Below, piece by piece: positions 11,391 through 22,890 of a DNA stretch of 64,000 nucleotides. Position numbers and translations under genes: made by a program. The notes under the pieces are model-generated. The model was not told where the DNA came from. It made no database searches and saw nothing but the letters and a program-made list of their open reading frames with translations. Positions within the stretch are counted from its first letter, which is position 1. The number at the start of each line of letters is the position of its first letter. Source of the stretch: Brachycybe producta (lineage: Eukaryota > Arthropoda > Diplopoda > Playtdesmida > Andrognathidae); assembly GCA_036925085.1 (NCBI GenBank), contig JAUPFP010000002.1, forward strand, positions 5,622,390 through 5,686,389, written 5' to 3'.

Positions 11391-11983
11391 CGTCGATGAT
11401 TTGGTAAATAAAATGTATAAATTAATTTATAGGTGTCAATCGGCTGTTATACACATGTAAAAGTATTCCCACATTTTTACTTAGATAATGTGCGCAGAAC
11501 AGTGCGTAGTGTGACAGTTTACCATCTATCTCTAACCTTCTAACCTTGGATGAAAGTGAATTCGAGAGTTGTAAAGTGCATCGCCCTTTAAAAACGTAAA
11601 CAGCTTTACAATTTACATAACAAAGATGCTGAACCTGAGAAAACACTCTAGTAGATGCGCAGAAGTTAACGTGCAGAAAATGTAACAAATCATTTAAGAA
11701 AAATAGAACATGTTCTAAATTAATGCAACTTTGAATAAATAATGTAACATTCACGTCGTTATTACCCATGCATTCTACATTTATAAATTAATTTAAGAAT
11801 TAATTGATTATGTATAGCGGGCTTTAGGGTGTGTTGAACAAACTGCAGCCTTTGATTAGCTTTACTGACTGCATTGGCTTATGTGTTCTTTCAAAAACAT
11901 GTCTTTTGATATGGATAAGCCTATATATTTGACTATCAACATGCGCCAGCAACCATTACAAATCTAAAAAGCAACATTCGAAT

Positions 11984-12301
11984 CAGGGGCGGATTTACCA
12001 ATAGGCAGAGTAGGCAGCTGCCTAGGGCGGCAAATTTTTTGGGGCGGCAAATTGTAAAAAAATTTTTTTGGAAATTTGTTTTGGATACAAAAAAAAGTAC
12101 TGTAAAACAATAAACTGCCTAATATAACTTGGTTGGCAAGAGTAATTGATGTAACAAGAGCCAGAATGACCACTTCTGACAAAACAGTTAACATTACCAT
12201 TGTTAAAAGCATACAAAAGTAACTAAGTCATCTTTAAGAAAGTATAGGCCATGTGTTTTCAGTTGCTGCCTAGGGGCGGCAAAATGGTAAATCCGCCACT
12301 G
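11984..12301. mobile_element. hAT-like MITE with exact 8-bp duplication
   Basis: 318 bp, ends CAGGGGCGGATTTACC and GGTAAATCCGCCACTG, flanked by ATTCGAAT at 11976-11983 and 12302-12309. Subterminal CTGCCTAGGGCGGCAAA and its inverse extend the terminal repeat. The terminal motif and 8-bp duplication are characteristic of hAT. Non-coding. Confidence 0.85.
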
Positions 12302-12489
12302 ATTCGAATGGAAATTGATGTAATAACAGAAGGGACAGAAGGGGGCATCATTTGAAGGGACATAATTTTTCACACTTGATTCCAATAATAAATTTAAACC
12401 TTAAATTTCATTATTTCATTTAAGCTTTTATAATGAACACAATTTTAAAGTTATTGATTTTTATAATCCGTATGCAACTTATGGCCCAC

Positions 12490-12790
12490 CCTGTAGACAG
12501 GGTGGATGGATTTTTTTTTTTTCTTATTAAAACTAACAGGAATTAAATTACGATTTAATCAAAAAATCAAGTGATTTAAATCAAATTTTAAGTTTTATTT
12601 ATGAGATGAATTTATTATTATAAGATGCTTGACAGGTGAATAGATTGAACACTTTGTCATGCATGAAATTGCAGCAAATTCTCAGCAATCGCGAAATTTT
12701 AGGTAAATAAAAAAAAAATTCTGATTTTCAAATCCCAAAAAAAATCAGATTTATTTGTTTTCTTTAAAAAAAAATCATGATTTTTATTCA
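12490..12790. mobile_element. hAT-like remnant rich in AAATCATGATTT words
   Basis: GGATTTTTTTTTTTTC, GATTTAATC and AAATCATGATTTTTATT words resemble the ends of the element at about 34051-34945. The termini and duplication are not resolved. Confidence 0.35.
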
Positions 12791-12814
12791 TCGTAATTAT
12801 CTAAGTAATGGATG

Positions 12815-13418
12815 CGGTCCGTGACTTAAGAGCTTTTGCGGCATCTCCACGAGCTTGAAAAGTTTGTCATAAGCATTATGAGGCGCCATTCATGTCAGTG
12901 AGACAAATGCTTCAATTTTATGATCTAGTTTGATATGTATTGTTTCTTAAGGCGGTTGTAGACATTGCTAGTTTGCCTCGCGAGGCAGTTTCGCGAATCA
13001 AATCTCGCATGTTCTAGACTATTCCTCGCCCTGAGTCTCCGCCCCACTTGACTCGCTTGGCTGCCTCACTCCGCATCCGCGCACTAGTCGGTAAACACCC
13101 TGCATCAAAGACGTTTCGCGGTCGAAACTCGCGGCGTGTAGACCAAAAATGAACCAGGCTGAGGCAATCAGACTCGTCAAAGTTTACAGTAATTACCGAT
13201 TATTGTATAACCCCTCAAGACAACTGTCCGCTCACCCTTGATTCACGTAGATTCGCGAAACACATTTTGGATCGCCTCGCGCCTGACTCGCGAGGGATAC
13301 TCGCTATTGCGATTCGCGAGGAAAAACTCGCAATGTCTACAACCGCCTTCAAAGTAATATACAATTTCAAGCTCCTCGTACCGCTTCAAAAGTGCTTAGA
13401 AACTGAACGCACCCAATG
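12815..13418. mobile_element. MITE, family F copy 1, split by an insertion
   Basis: Ends near AATGGATGCGGTCCGTGAC and GAACGCACCCAATGTT pair, and match the ends of the copy at 32788-33006. The element is interrupted by the 12950-13348 insertion. Confidence 0.55.
12950..13348. mobile_element. Palindromic MITE nested in family F element
   Basis: Ends AGGCGGTTGTAGACATTGC and GCAATGTCTACAACCGCCT are perfectly inverted. Interior words CGCGAGG/CCTCGCG and GATTCGCGAA extend the palindrome. The flank is TTA on the left and TCA on the right, a likely decayed 3-bp duplication. Confidence 0.75.
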
Positions 13419-13917
13419 TTAGGTTATGAAGTTTTTTTTTTTGTTGTTAAATCGGTGCAAAGACAATTTTCCTTTTGCAGTAAACTTATGATAGCATTTT
13501 GTTGCTAACGTCTTATGATTTTTTTCTTGAGTCATGGTCTTTTATAACACATCAATAATACAAATGCTTAATGGAAATGCATTTTCCATGGATTCATCAA
13601 ACTACGTTTTTAGTCTTTTTCAAGTTGAAAATTCTCATTAAATATTATGTAGATGACTCCACCCATTTAATAAAAAAAAAAATTTTTATGGCAATTCCAA
13701 AAAAAAAAATACCAATGAATTATTTTTTTTACGAATAAGAGTCATTGCTTTACTAATGCATTTACATTATTACTATTATTATTATTATTATTATTATTAC
13801 TAGTACGACTCTTTATTATTAATATTTCTAGTGTGCAAGACATTCAGGCAAAGCTGGATAATCAGCCTGAATTTCATTTCATATTTTTGGATTTTTGCAA
13901 TGGCTTTTTTACAATTA

Positions 13918-14345
13918 CAATTACAATTAGTACTCTGCTAGCAGCCAAATAGGCCTATGGCAGAGAGACATAAAAGTCCACATGCAGCATTAAGCATTGT
14001 GAAGCACATATACATGCACATATATAAAAACAAAATGAATATACAAATGTGAATCCCACAAAACAAAATTATCCCCCATTCACCACTTCTTCCTCAGGAA
14101 GAGAGTTCCATTGTCTTATAACTCTAGGAAAAAAAAAAGACCAATAATATGAATCTGTCCTAACAAAAATCTCCCTAATTTTCCTAGAGTGGTTTTGATC
14201 TAGTAAGCACTCACTGCTGATTAATAAGTGAGGATCAGTTGATGCCAATGATCAAGTAGTCACGTGGACATCATCCTTCCTAACAAGTAGACAATAGTGT
14301 GGCCAGTTGGATGGTGTTGGCTCAAACTTGAACAATGTAACTCTT
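13918..14345 (-). pseudogene. LINE (CR1/L2-type) 3' end with C-terminal RT remnant and microsatellite tail
   Basis: On the minus strand RTDSYYWSFFFPRVIRQWNSL then PEEEVV matches the conserved C-terminus of CR1/L2 proteins (RT..Y..SFFPR.I..WNSLP). It is followed by a 3' UTR ending CTGCCATAGGCCTATTTGGC, GCAGAGTA and a short (ATTGTA)n tail, as in L2/CR1 elements. The same 3' motif recurs at 30583 and 53786. Upstream RT is lost and a MITE (14448-14879) adjoins the 5' side. Confidence 0.75.
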
Positions 14346-14447
14346 GTTTGTTTTTCCTCAAGGTATTAAACTTGGTCTTCTTTTTCATAAACGACCTACG
14401 CAATGATATCAGCAATTCAGATTGCTGGTGATGGCTGTTATTTGTAA

Positions 14448-14879
14448 AGCGGCAGTCACACTAATCTGGTTTACAAGCCGCTGGTTGCTGCTGGCTATTA
14501 GCAGCAATAGCAAGCAGCAGCTGCTTTGGGTTCACACTTGTCCAGTCACTGCTGGTATTAGCAGTGCAAGTCATCCAATCACCGTCTTGCAAAAACACAA
14601 ACTCTAACAACAACCAACCCAAGCAGTGGAGTTTCAACTACCACTAGTGCCACTACTAGCAACAAAAAGTTCACACTAGATGGCAGCAGCAGGAAGGAAG
14701 TCACATGACAAGCTGGTAGCTGCTAAAGTTGGACATGTCCAACTTCACCAGCTGCTGTTAAAATCACTAGCCCGCTGGAGAAAGCAGCTGCTGGTAGCAG
14801 TTCAGACTATGCTGCTAGAGCGCTACAACCAGCCAGCAGCAACCAGCAGCTGGGAAACCAGCCTAGTGTGACTGCGGCA
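14448..14879. mobile_element. Harbinger-like MITE, family H5 copy 1
   Basis: 432 bp, ends AGCGGCAGTCACACTAATC and CTAGTGTGACTGCGGCA, TAA duplications at 14445-14447 and 14880-14882. Internal CAGCTGCTGG-type words make much of it self-complementary. It is nearly identical to 17390-17790. Confidence 0.85.
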
Positions 14880-15088
14880 TAACAAAAAAATCAAAAGTAA
14901 TAATAGTGTTGAGATTCTTTGAAAAGATTTGAATTTGGTCAGAGAGAATGGTGTGAACACTGGCTTCTACAGCTAAACAATTGTAAATGCAAGATTATAC
15001 TTGTTTCCACATGAGCATACTCTAAATAGTTTATATAATTTGGGGGGGGGGGTATTCTGTTGGTTCATGTCAGACCTTTTTTAAAATA

Positions 15089-15300
15089 CTAGAAGCATAC
15101 CCGTCAGAAGACGGGGATTTCGGAATAGGGAATGTTGCCCGTTCTTGACGTTAACCTTTTAAATAAATGTTTTAGATATTATATAACAGATGTATACCAC
15201 CATTTAGCATTGAAAGGTTATAATAGTTAACACTGACATAACGTCACAGCGTTAGTGCCATTGCGAAAGCCGTCTAGTGGAATAAAGGTATAATGGTTAC
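15089..15300 (-). mobile_element. Helitron-like 3' end, family C
   Basis: On the minus strand a hairpin CCCGTCTTCTGACGGG is followed by TATGCTT and CTAG, then T, the Helitron 3' end. A GTTAACACTGACATAACG / GGTTACCACTGACACAA pair suggests internal duplication. The 5' end is not identified; 15300 is a nominal limit. Confidence 0.45.
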
Positions 15301-15318
15301 CACTGACACAATTTCAAT

Positions 15319-15523
15319 ACAGGCAATTAGAAATCGGGACGAACAGAAGTTGGCTCCGCCCTTTTTATGACGACTGGCAACTTCTAATTGGTTTGTTGTG
15401 CAGTTCGACGTTGCAAAGGGCGGAGCATGTGACGTCAGACACCGTAACCAACCAATTAGAAGTTGCGTTCGTCATAAAATGGGCGGAGCCAACTTCTGTT
15501 CGTCCTGATTTCTAATTGCCTGT
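15319..15523. mobile_element. Palindromic MITE, family P, copy 2
   Basis: 205 bp, ends ACAGGCAATTAGAAATCGGG and its inverse, flanked by ATTTCAAT (15311-15318) and ATTTCAAA (15524-15531). The core GTTGGCTCCGCCCTTTTTAT and its inverse are shared with the other copies. Confidence 0.85.
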
Positions 15524-15770
15524 ATTTCAAAGGGTTTCATGTCAAAGCGTTCCAGAGAGATAGGGAGAGAGAAAGAGATGAGAGAGAAAAAATAGATGTG
15601 GGTGCTTATAATAATAATTAGACACCAATTTGGAATCCTTTTAGAGTTAATTTACTACATGAAATAGTAAAGGTACAGCATTGGCCTGCATGATTTATTA
15701 AAAGTAAATACATGTTTTCTGACAGTGTAACCTCTCATGCTAGATGAACTTCAGTGGGAATAAATAGCAA

Positions 15771-15936
15771 GCGGTAGAGCTGAGTAAGCCTTACCCTTCT
15801 TGAACGTTTATAAGCCACAACGAACTCGGCATTTTGAGAAATCTTCATGTAATTAGACATGGTCCAGCCAAAGCCATTTAAAGAATTAAAAGCTAGAACT
15901 GATGCCATATTTCGCACCTCGGCTGGAAGAGTGGCA
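15771..15936 (-). other. Exon-like open frame, unrecognised
   Basis: The minus strand reads CATLPAEVRNMASVLAFNSL, then NGFGWTMSNYMKISQNAEFV and VAYKRSRR, ending at AAG/GTAAGG, a good donor. I do not recognise the protein. Its 5' side is the 25-bp word that is repeated in reverse at 16313-16337, with a family P MITE between. It may be a transposon fragment. Confidence 0.25.
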
Positions 15937-16337
15937 CAATTCAACACAACACAAGCAATTAGAAATCGGGAGAAACAGAAGTTGGCTCCGCCCTTTTTAT
16001 GACGACCGTCAACTTCTAATTGGTTTGTTGTGTGGTTCGACGTTGAAAAGGGCGGAGCATGTGACGTTAGACTACATAACCAACCAATTGAAGTTGTGTT
16101 CGTCATAAAAAGGGCGGAGCAAATTTCTGTTTGTCCCGATTTCTAATTGCCTGTCAACACAACTCAAACTTTCTATCTCAATCTATTGTAGATGAGCTAA
16201 ATAAGCCCGATAGCGTGAATATTGTTTGCACTTGAAAAGCTCAGCAAAGTAATCCACGAATCTTCTCATTTTTGAACTCATTTTTCCCGAAAAAAGTGAG
16301 TTTTTTTTAGTTATGCCACTCTTCCAGCCGAGGTGCG
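15912..16337. repeat. 25-bp inverted repeat bracketing a MITE
   Basis: TCGCACCTCGGCTGGAAGAG plus TGGCA at 15912-15936 recurs as its exact complement at 16313-16337. The family P element (15951-16154) was inserted between the arms. The arms may be the ends of an older element or a local inverted duplication. Confidence 0.65.
15951..16154. mobile_element. Palindromic MITE, family P, copy 3
   Basis: 204 bp, ends ACAAGCAATTAGAAATCGGG and ATTTCTAATTGCCTGT, with exact 9-bp duplications CAACACAAC (15942-15950, 16155-16163). This copy gives the clearest 9-bp duplication in the family. Confidence 0.85.
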
Positions 16338-16439
16338 ATTTCGTTTTTTTCATTCCAAAATTCCAAATTTCTCTCAGGACTATGGAATTTTCGTCGTGTG
16401 GAGATTGTTGTGTTACAAGACAAATATAATTTGACAATA

Positions 16440-17386
16440 ATGTCTAAACTTTTGTCTAATTGACAATCATTTATGATTGAGAATTTGTCTCTCCTGTTTC
16501 TCGAGCTCATTGTAATTGGCACTGAGTTGAATTGAATTTAGTTGATGTTTTTTTTTCTTTCTTTATGATAGTGTTCTAAAAAAATAATTGTCTCAAGTTT
16601 TTTTTTATTGAAAGTATTTTTTACTACTTGAAATTCTCTATGGAATCACTGAAATGGATTTTTTCTTTTCTTCTACTAAAATAAGAGAGACAGTTTAAAA
16701 AATTCTTTTTTTATTTCATCAGAAAATAGAATTCCTGTTTCGAATTTGTGTAATTTGTAAAATCTCGAGAGATGAAAAACGGAGCCATTTCATTGAAAGA
16801 AAAATTATATATTCTTTTTCTGTTCCAACAAACTTTTGTGTTTGCAAATTATTTCTTTATACAAAAGAAAAAAAGGGGGTGGGTGGGGAAGTGGGTATTA
16901 AAACTGCTTGTATGAGTTTCTAATGTTTGTTGTGTATTACGATTTTGTAAGGGTATTAAAATTGGGATATTTTTTTTTTTGAGAGGTGGATGGGTGGTAA
17001 AGGATTCAGATTTTTCCTCAGCTGCCAGGAGAAAATAAGTGAGGCGTACTTTTTTCAGTTTTGATTATTTCAATTTTGATTGACATCAAATGGGGTACAA
17101 GTAGAGAAAGAAAATAAACTAAAAAGGATATGTGGTTGTTGAGGTTCCTGCTATTCAGTAAAGTCTGCCATTTGCCTTACTGATAACCTCCGTGAACAGT
17201 CATTTTACCATTTTGTACGCTCAAACTCAAATTAAGTCTGTCGCAAACTATTAAGTAATGTAGCAAGTAGCAACATTCTGAACTTGTGACTTGCTTTATT
17301 GCACTCAAACCATGTGTGGAATTGGGTATCATTGCGTTGCTGCTGCATTGCCTCATAAGTGTGTACTAGGCCAAACACACGTACTC
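16440..17386. other. No gene seen
   Basis: AT-rich sequence with poly-T tracts and a G-rich patch (GGGGGTGGGTGGGGAAG near 16874). I see no conserved frame and no paired repeats. Confidence 0.5.
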
Positions 17387-17389
17387 TTA

Positions 17390-17790
17390 AGGCGCAGTCA
17401 CACTAGGCTGGTTTACAAGCCGCTGGTTGCTGCTGGCTATTAGCAGCAATAGCAAGCAGCAGCTGCTTTGGGTTCACACTTGTCCAGTCACTGCTGGTAT
17501 TAGCAGTGCAAGTCATCCAATCACCATCTTGCAAAAACACAAACTCTAACAACAACCAACCCAAGCAGTGGAGTTTCAACTACCACTAGTGCCACTACTA
17601 GCAACAGGAAGTTACATGACCAGCTGGTAGCTGCTAAAGTTGGACTTGACCAACTTCACCAGCCACTGTTAAAACCACTAGCCCGCTGGAGAAAGCAGCT
17701 GCTAGTAGCAGTTCAGACTATGCTGCTAGAGCGCTACAACCAGCCAACAGCAACCAGCGGCTGGGAAACCAGCCTAGTGTGACTGCGCCA
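17390..17790. mobile_element. Harbinger-like MITE, family H5 copy 2
   Basis: 401 bp, ends AGGCGCAGTCACACTAGGC and GCCTAGTGTGACTGCGCCA, TTA duplications at 17387-17389 and 17791-17793. It differs from copy 1 mainly by a gap of about 30 bp in the centre, so the two copies look recent. Confidence 0.88.
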
Positions 17791-17793
17791 TTA

Positions 17794-19300
17794 GCAAATT
17801 AATCAATGTCGCATTTTATCAACTGATTGTTCATGTTAGTGATTCATTCATTCACGCATGGGCTACAAAATCCTAGTCATTGGCATTGAAGCTTTGCCCA
17901 GCACCCAATATATTTTTGAGTGGCCGGTGGAGCGAGCCACAAAAATTAGCGACATTTTTTTCAATATAGCACCAAACACGTTTGAACTTTTAAACAGCTG
18001 TTAAATTTTGGTAAACGTAAATTTACATTTCACAGTTACGAGGTCCTCTCGAGGGCCACCCGCTTTTAGAAATTGCGTATACGGCTTCACTGTTTCTATA
18101 TGCCTAGGGTGCTTAGTTTCGAGGGAGCTTCCAAGAGACCTTCCAGTATATGGAATATTCTGGAGGCCTGGCATTTGAAGAACATTTTGACACCGTCATA
18201 ATTTCGAGAGGCTCTTGCCAACTTGTTTATTCAATAACTTTTTTTAATTTTTAAATAATATAGTTAAAATTTTGTACACATTTTATGTTGTTGACAACTA
18301 GCATAAATTACAAAAGTGTAGTTTGTGAAATGCGTATTCTTAAAGCACATGTTATGTGCAAAAGTGAATATTTGGCTCTCTCTGAAGCTTAGAAGGACAG
18401 TTGCTGGATTCATTGCCTTGAAACTTGGCATTGAAATATTGGCTATAGCAGCATAGAAAATAGCAAGATTTTCCTTTTAGCAGGATTTTCGATCACGTAT
18501 ATAATATAGATTCAATGTTCGTTGGTTAGAGTGAGGGTGGTGTTTCCTATAACTCAGTTCATATCGATTAATAATATCATGAATTGGAGTTCCGTTTTTT
18601 CTTTTCTACTCCAAAAACTCAAGTTTGTTATTCAATTATTGATTTTTTTTTACATTTTCTACTGAAAAAAAAAAAGAAAAAACTAAGTCACTGTTATTTT
18701 TTTTTTGTACAATTTTCAATTTTTTTTTCTCGTCAAATTTAAGTAACCGTTCAAAACTCCTAATTCCGACTCCTAACATGAAAATGCACCTCAGATGAGA
18801 GGTGTGCTGTGTGTTTTGCACACAGCTCAAAGCGTGAATCAAGAAGCTCAAAGCACACATGAAAAGCCCACCCTAAGCTCAAAGGCAACTTGGAATCATG
18901 GTCAAATGGGCTTTTTGGTTGAGATTATCGAAAGGCCTCACGTTGCCCACCTGATAGACGTGATAAACCGTAATTAGATGATTTCCTATTTGAACACATT
19001 TATGTAATCGTGGAATCTATAAATTAAGTTCTTGTTCTTTATCGCAATGCTGCAATCTGGCTTCAGCTGCTTTTCACTTTTCCTGTTTGATTCTGCACTC
19101 AATATACAGGTCACACCGTTGTGGTTTGACAGTAAAGTTACAGAAATGATTTTTTTTCTCCCTTTGTGGCCTAAATGAAATGTGTTTTACTATTGGGTGT
19201 CTTTAGTAGACTTTCTGTCAGTATCGTATCAGTTTCAGTTTATGTTTGACAAAGTGTATTTTCTGAAAAGAAACCAGATTTCTGAAATGCTTTAGGACAC
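17794..19300. other. No gene seen
   Basis: Mixed AT-rich sequence. I found no coding signature, terminal repeats or tandem array before the 33-bp satellite begins. Confidence 0.5.
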
Positions 19301-19343
19301 ACGGACCTGTCTAGCAACTGTCGAGATAGTTACGAGACTTTGT

Positions 19344-21944
19344 ATGGGTTTACGTTGGTTCCTTGTTGGCATGCTGCCTGGGCTGCTACTTCGGAGCATT
19401 CTCGCGAGACAGTCTACGGACTGTATCTCGACAGACGTGAGACAGTCTAGTGACTGTATCTCGACAGACGTGAGACAGTCTAGTGACTGTATCTCGACAG
19501 ACGTGAGACAGTCTAGTGACTGTATCTCGACAGTCGGGAGACAGTCTAGTGACTGTATCTCGACAGTCGGGAGACAGTCTAGTGACTGTATCTCGACAGT
19601 CGGGAGACAGTCTAGTGACTGTATCTCGACAGTCGGGAGACAGTCTAGTGACTGTATCTCGACAGTCGGGAGACAGTCTAGTGACTGTATCTCGACAGAC
19701 GCGAGACAGTCTAGTGACTGTATCTCGACAGACGCGAGACAGTCTAGTGACGGTGTCTCGACAGACGCGAGACAGTCTAGTGACGGTGTCTCGACAGTCG
19801 CGAGACAGTCTAGTGACGGTGTCTCGACAGTCGCGAGACAGTCTAGTGACGGTGTCTCGACAGTCGCGAGACAGTCTAGTGACGGTGTCTCGACAGTCGC
19901 GAGACAGTCTAGTGACGGTGTCTCGACAGTCGCGAGACAGTCTAGTGACGGTGTCTCGACAGTCGCGAGACAGTCTAGTGACGGTGTCTCGACAGTCGCG
20001 AGACAGTCTAGTGACGGTGTCTCGACAGTCGCGAGACAGTCTAGTGACGGTGTCTCGACAGTCGCGAGACAGTCTAGTGACGGTGTCTCGACAGTCGCGA
20101 GACAGTCTAGTGACGGTGTCTCGACAGTCGCGAGGCAGTCTAGTGACGGTGTCTCGACAGTCGCGAGGCAGTCTAGTGACGGTGTCTCGACAGTCGCGAG
20201 GCAGTCTAGTGACGGTGTCTCGACAGTCGCGAGGCAGTCTAGTGACGGTGTCTCGACAGTCGCGAGGCAGTCTAGTGACGGTGTCTCGACAGTCGCGAGG
20301 CAGTCTAGTGACGGTGTCTCGACAGTCGCGAGGCAGTCTAGTGACGGTGTCTCGACAGTCGCGAGACAGTCTAGTGACGGTGTCTCGACAGTCGCGAGAC
20401 GGTCTAGTGACGGTGTCTCGACAGTCGCGAGACGGTCTAGTGACGGTGTCTCGACAGTCGCGAGACGGTCTAGTGACGGTGTCTCGACAGTCGCGAGACG
20501 GTCTAGTGACGGTGTCTCGACAGTCGCGAGACAGTCTAGTGACGGTGTCTCGACAGTCGCGAGACAGTCTAGTGACGGTGTCTCGACAGTCGCGAGGCAG
20601 TCTAGTGACGGTGTCTCGACAGTCGCGAGGCAGTCTAGTGACGGTGTCTCGACAGTCGCGAGGCAGTCTAGTGACGGTGTCTCGACAGTCGCGAGGCAGT
20701 CTAGTGACGGTGTCTCGACAGTCGCGAGGCAGTCTAGTGACGGTGTCTCGACAGTCGCGAGGCAGTCTAGTGACGGTGTCTCGACAGTCGCGAGGCAGTC
20801 TAGTGACGGTGTCTCGACAGTCGCGAGACAGTCTAGTGACGGTGTCTCGACAGTCGCGAGACAGTCTAGTGACGGTGTCTCGACAGTCGCGAGACAGTCT
20901 AGTGACGGTGTCTCGACAGTCGCGAGACAGTCTAGTGACGGTGTCTCGACAGTCGCGAGACAGTCTAGTGACGGTGTCTCGACAGTCGCGAGACAGTCTA
21001 GTGACGGTGTCTCGACAGTCGCGAGACAGTCTAGTGACGGTGTCTCGACAGTCGCGAGACAGTCTAGTGACGGTGTCTCGACAGTCGCGAGACAGTCTAG
21101 TGACGGTGTCTCGACAGTCGCGAGACAGTCTAGTGACGGTGTCTCGACAGTCGCGAGACAGTCTAGTGACGGTGTCTCGACAGTCGCGAGACAGTCTAGT
21201 GACGGTGTCTCGACAGTCGCGAGACAGTCTAGTGACGGTGTCTCGACAGTCGCGAGACAGTCTAGTGACGGTGTCTCGACAGTCGCGAGACAGTCTAGTG
21301 ACGGTGTCTCGACAGTCGCGAGGCAGTCTAGTGACGGTGTCTCGACAGTCGCGAGGCAGTCTAGTGACGGTGTCTCGACAGTCGCGAGGCAGTCTAGTGA
21401 CGGTGTCTCGACAGTCGCGAGGCAGTCTAGTGACGGTGTCTCGACAGTCGCGAGGCAGTCTAGTGACGGTGTCTCGACAGTCGCGAGGCAGTCTAGTGAC
21501 GGTGTCTCGACAGTCGCGAGGCAGTCTAGTGACGGTGTCTCGACAGTCGCGAGGCAGTCTAGTGACGGTGTCTCGACAGTCGCGAGGCAGTCTAGTGACG
21601 GTGTCTCGACAGTCGCGAGGCAGTCTAGTGACGGTGTCTCGACAGTCGCGAGGCAGTCTAGTGACGGTGTCTCGACAGTCGCGAGGCAGTCTAGTGACGG
21701 TGTCTCGACAGACGGGAGACAGTCTAGTGACGGTGTCTCGACAGACGGGAGACAGTCTAGTGACTGTGTCTCGACACACGGGAGACAGTCTAGTGACTGT
21801 GTCTCGACAGACGGGAGACAGTCTAGTGACTGTATCTCGACAGACGGGAGACAGTCTAGTGACTGTATCTCGACAGTCGCGAGACAGTCTAGTGACTGTA
21901 TCTCGACAGTCGCGAGACAGTCACTAGATAAGGCCAGATACTAG
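19344..21944 (+). other. 866-codon open frame through the 33-bp array, doubtful gene
   Basis: Because 33 is a multiple of three, frames lacking a stop in one unit stay open throughout. This one starts MGLRWFLVGMLPGLLLRSIL, which looks like a signal peptide, then repeats an 11-residue RQSSDGVSTVA unit about 76 times and ends RQSLDKARY. Another plus frame and one minus frame are also open for about 800 codons, which argues for a by-product. Arguments for a real protein are only the hydrophobic start and that the commonest variant (AGA/AGG) is silent in this frame. No splice or promoter support is visible. Confidence 0.2.
19405..21925 (+). repeat. Giant 33-bp minisatellite, about 76 units
   Basis: A strict 33-bp unit containing GAGACAGTCTAGTGAC, then GGTGTCTCGACAGTCGC. 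Each unit is a potential hairpin (GAGACAGTC with GACTGTATCTC in the edge units). Variants are grouped: GTGAG and GGGAG units at the left, GCGAG in the body, two separate runs of exactly seven GAGGCAG units (about 20130-20350 and 20590-20815), a four-unit GAGACGG run between them, a long GAGACAG run and a 12-unit GAGGCAG run. Edge units have GACTGTATC, central ones GACGGTGTC. Degenerate unit pieces lie just outside both edges. Confidence 0.95.
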
Positions 21945-22612
21945 AATCGCGAGACTGTGTATCCAAAGGTATACTATATCCTTTTCTTTATGTAGAATTT
22001 TGATACTTTTTGTGGTTTAGTAAACAAACAAACTCATTTTGCATCCATATTTGCGTTGAGGATGTACGAACGCCTGAACATCAGGGGACGGCACGTGTGA
22101 AGCGTCACATTCTTTAGGTTTACGGTAAAATGTCTGGTCTTGTGTCACTGACTGACTTTTATTTGCGCCACTGACTTTTTTGTTTAAATAGCAAAATTTA
22201 TGGATTTGATTTTTTTTTCTTCTCGTTTTTCTAGTTTTTCCAACTTTGTTGAATTTACTGAAAGTTTTTTTGAGATTTCTCTGCCAGTTTAGTTTTCCTG
22301 AGGACTTTTCAGAACATTTTAAAACTTTGTTCGAAAAAAGCTTTAACTTTTTTTTTTTAGTTTCTTCGAGTTTTTATCTTTGTTGAATTTATTTATTTTG
22401 TGGACTTCTGGGACCATTAGAACCTTCATGATGTCGTTTCGGGGCATTTAAATAATTTTCGATTTTTGGACCGTTTTCAGTGGTGCGTTTGTACCAGTTA
22501 AGGCCATAAGGCATTGTGTAATTTCTTCCGAAGCATCTAATATAGTCACAAGTTTTCGACTACGTTGTGTTTATAAAACACACTTTTGACTTTGGGGCAT
22601 CTAAGGGGGGCG

Positions 22613-22890
22613 ACTGAATAAGCGCTAAATTGAACAAACGCCAAACTGGATAACCGCCAAATTTTTTGGCTTTTATTCAGTTTGGCGTTTGTTCCATTTG
22701 GCGCTTATTCAGTTTGGCGTTTGTTCCATTTGGCGCTTATTCAGTTTGGCGTTTGTTCCATTTGGCGCTTATTCAGTTTGGCGTTTGTTCCATTTGGCGC
22801 TTATTCAGTTTGGCGTTTGTTCCATTTGGCGTGTATTCAGTTTGGCGTGTGTTCAATTTGGCGCTTATTCAATTTGGCGCTTGATCAGCG
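22613..22890. repeat. 32-bp minisatellite with an inverted leading unit
   Basis: TTTGGCGTTTGTTCCATTTG followed by GCGCTTATTCAG repeats about six times from 22680. The preceding bases 22613-22665 carry the same unit in reverse (AACAAACGCCAAACTG). The whole forms a hairpin with a repeat-rich arm. Confidence 0.85.

Noticed and set aside
19386-21779. Minus-strand and alternate plus-strand frames of about 800 codons over the 33-bp array
   Set aside because: They follow automatically from a stop-free unit whose length is a multiple of three. They have no signal peptide, splice site or family resemblance.
19405-21925. CRISPR array
   Set aside because: Units are contiguous with no unique spacers, there is no cas gene, and the genome is eukaryotic.
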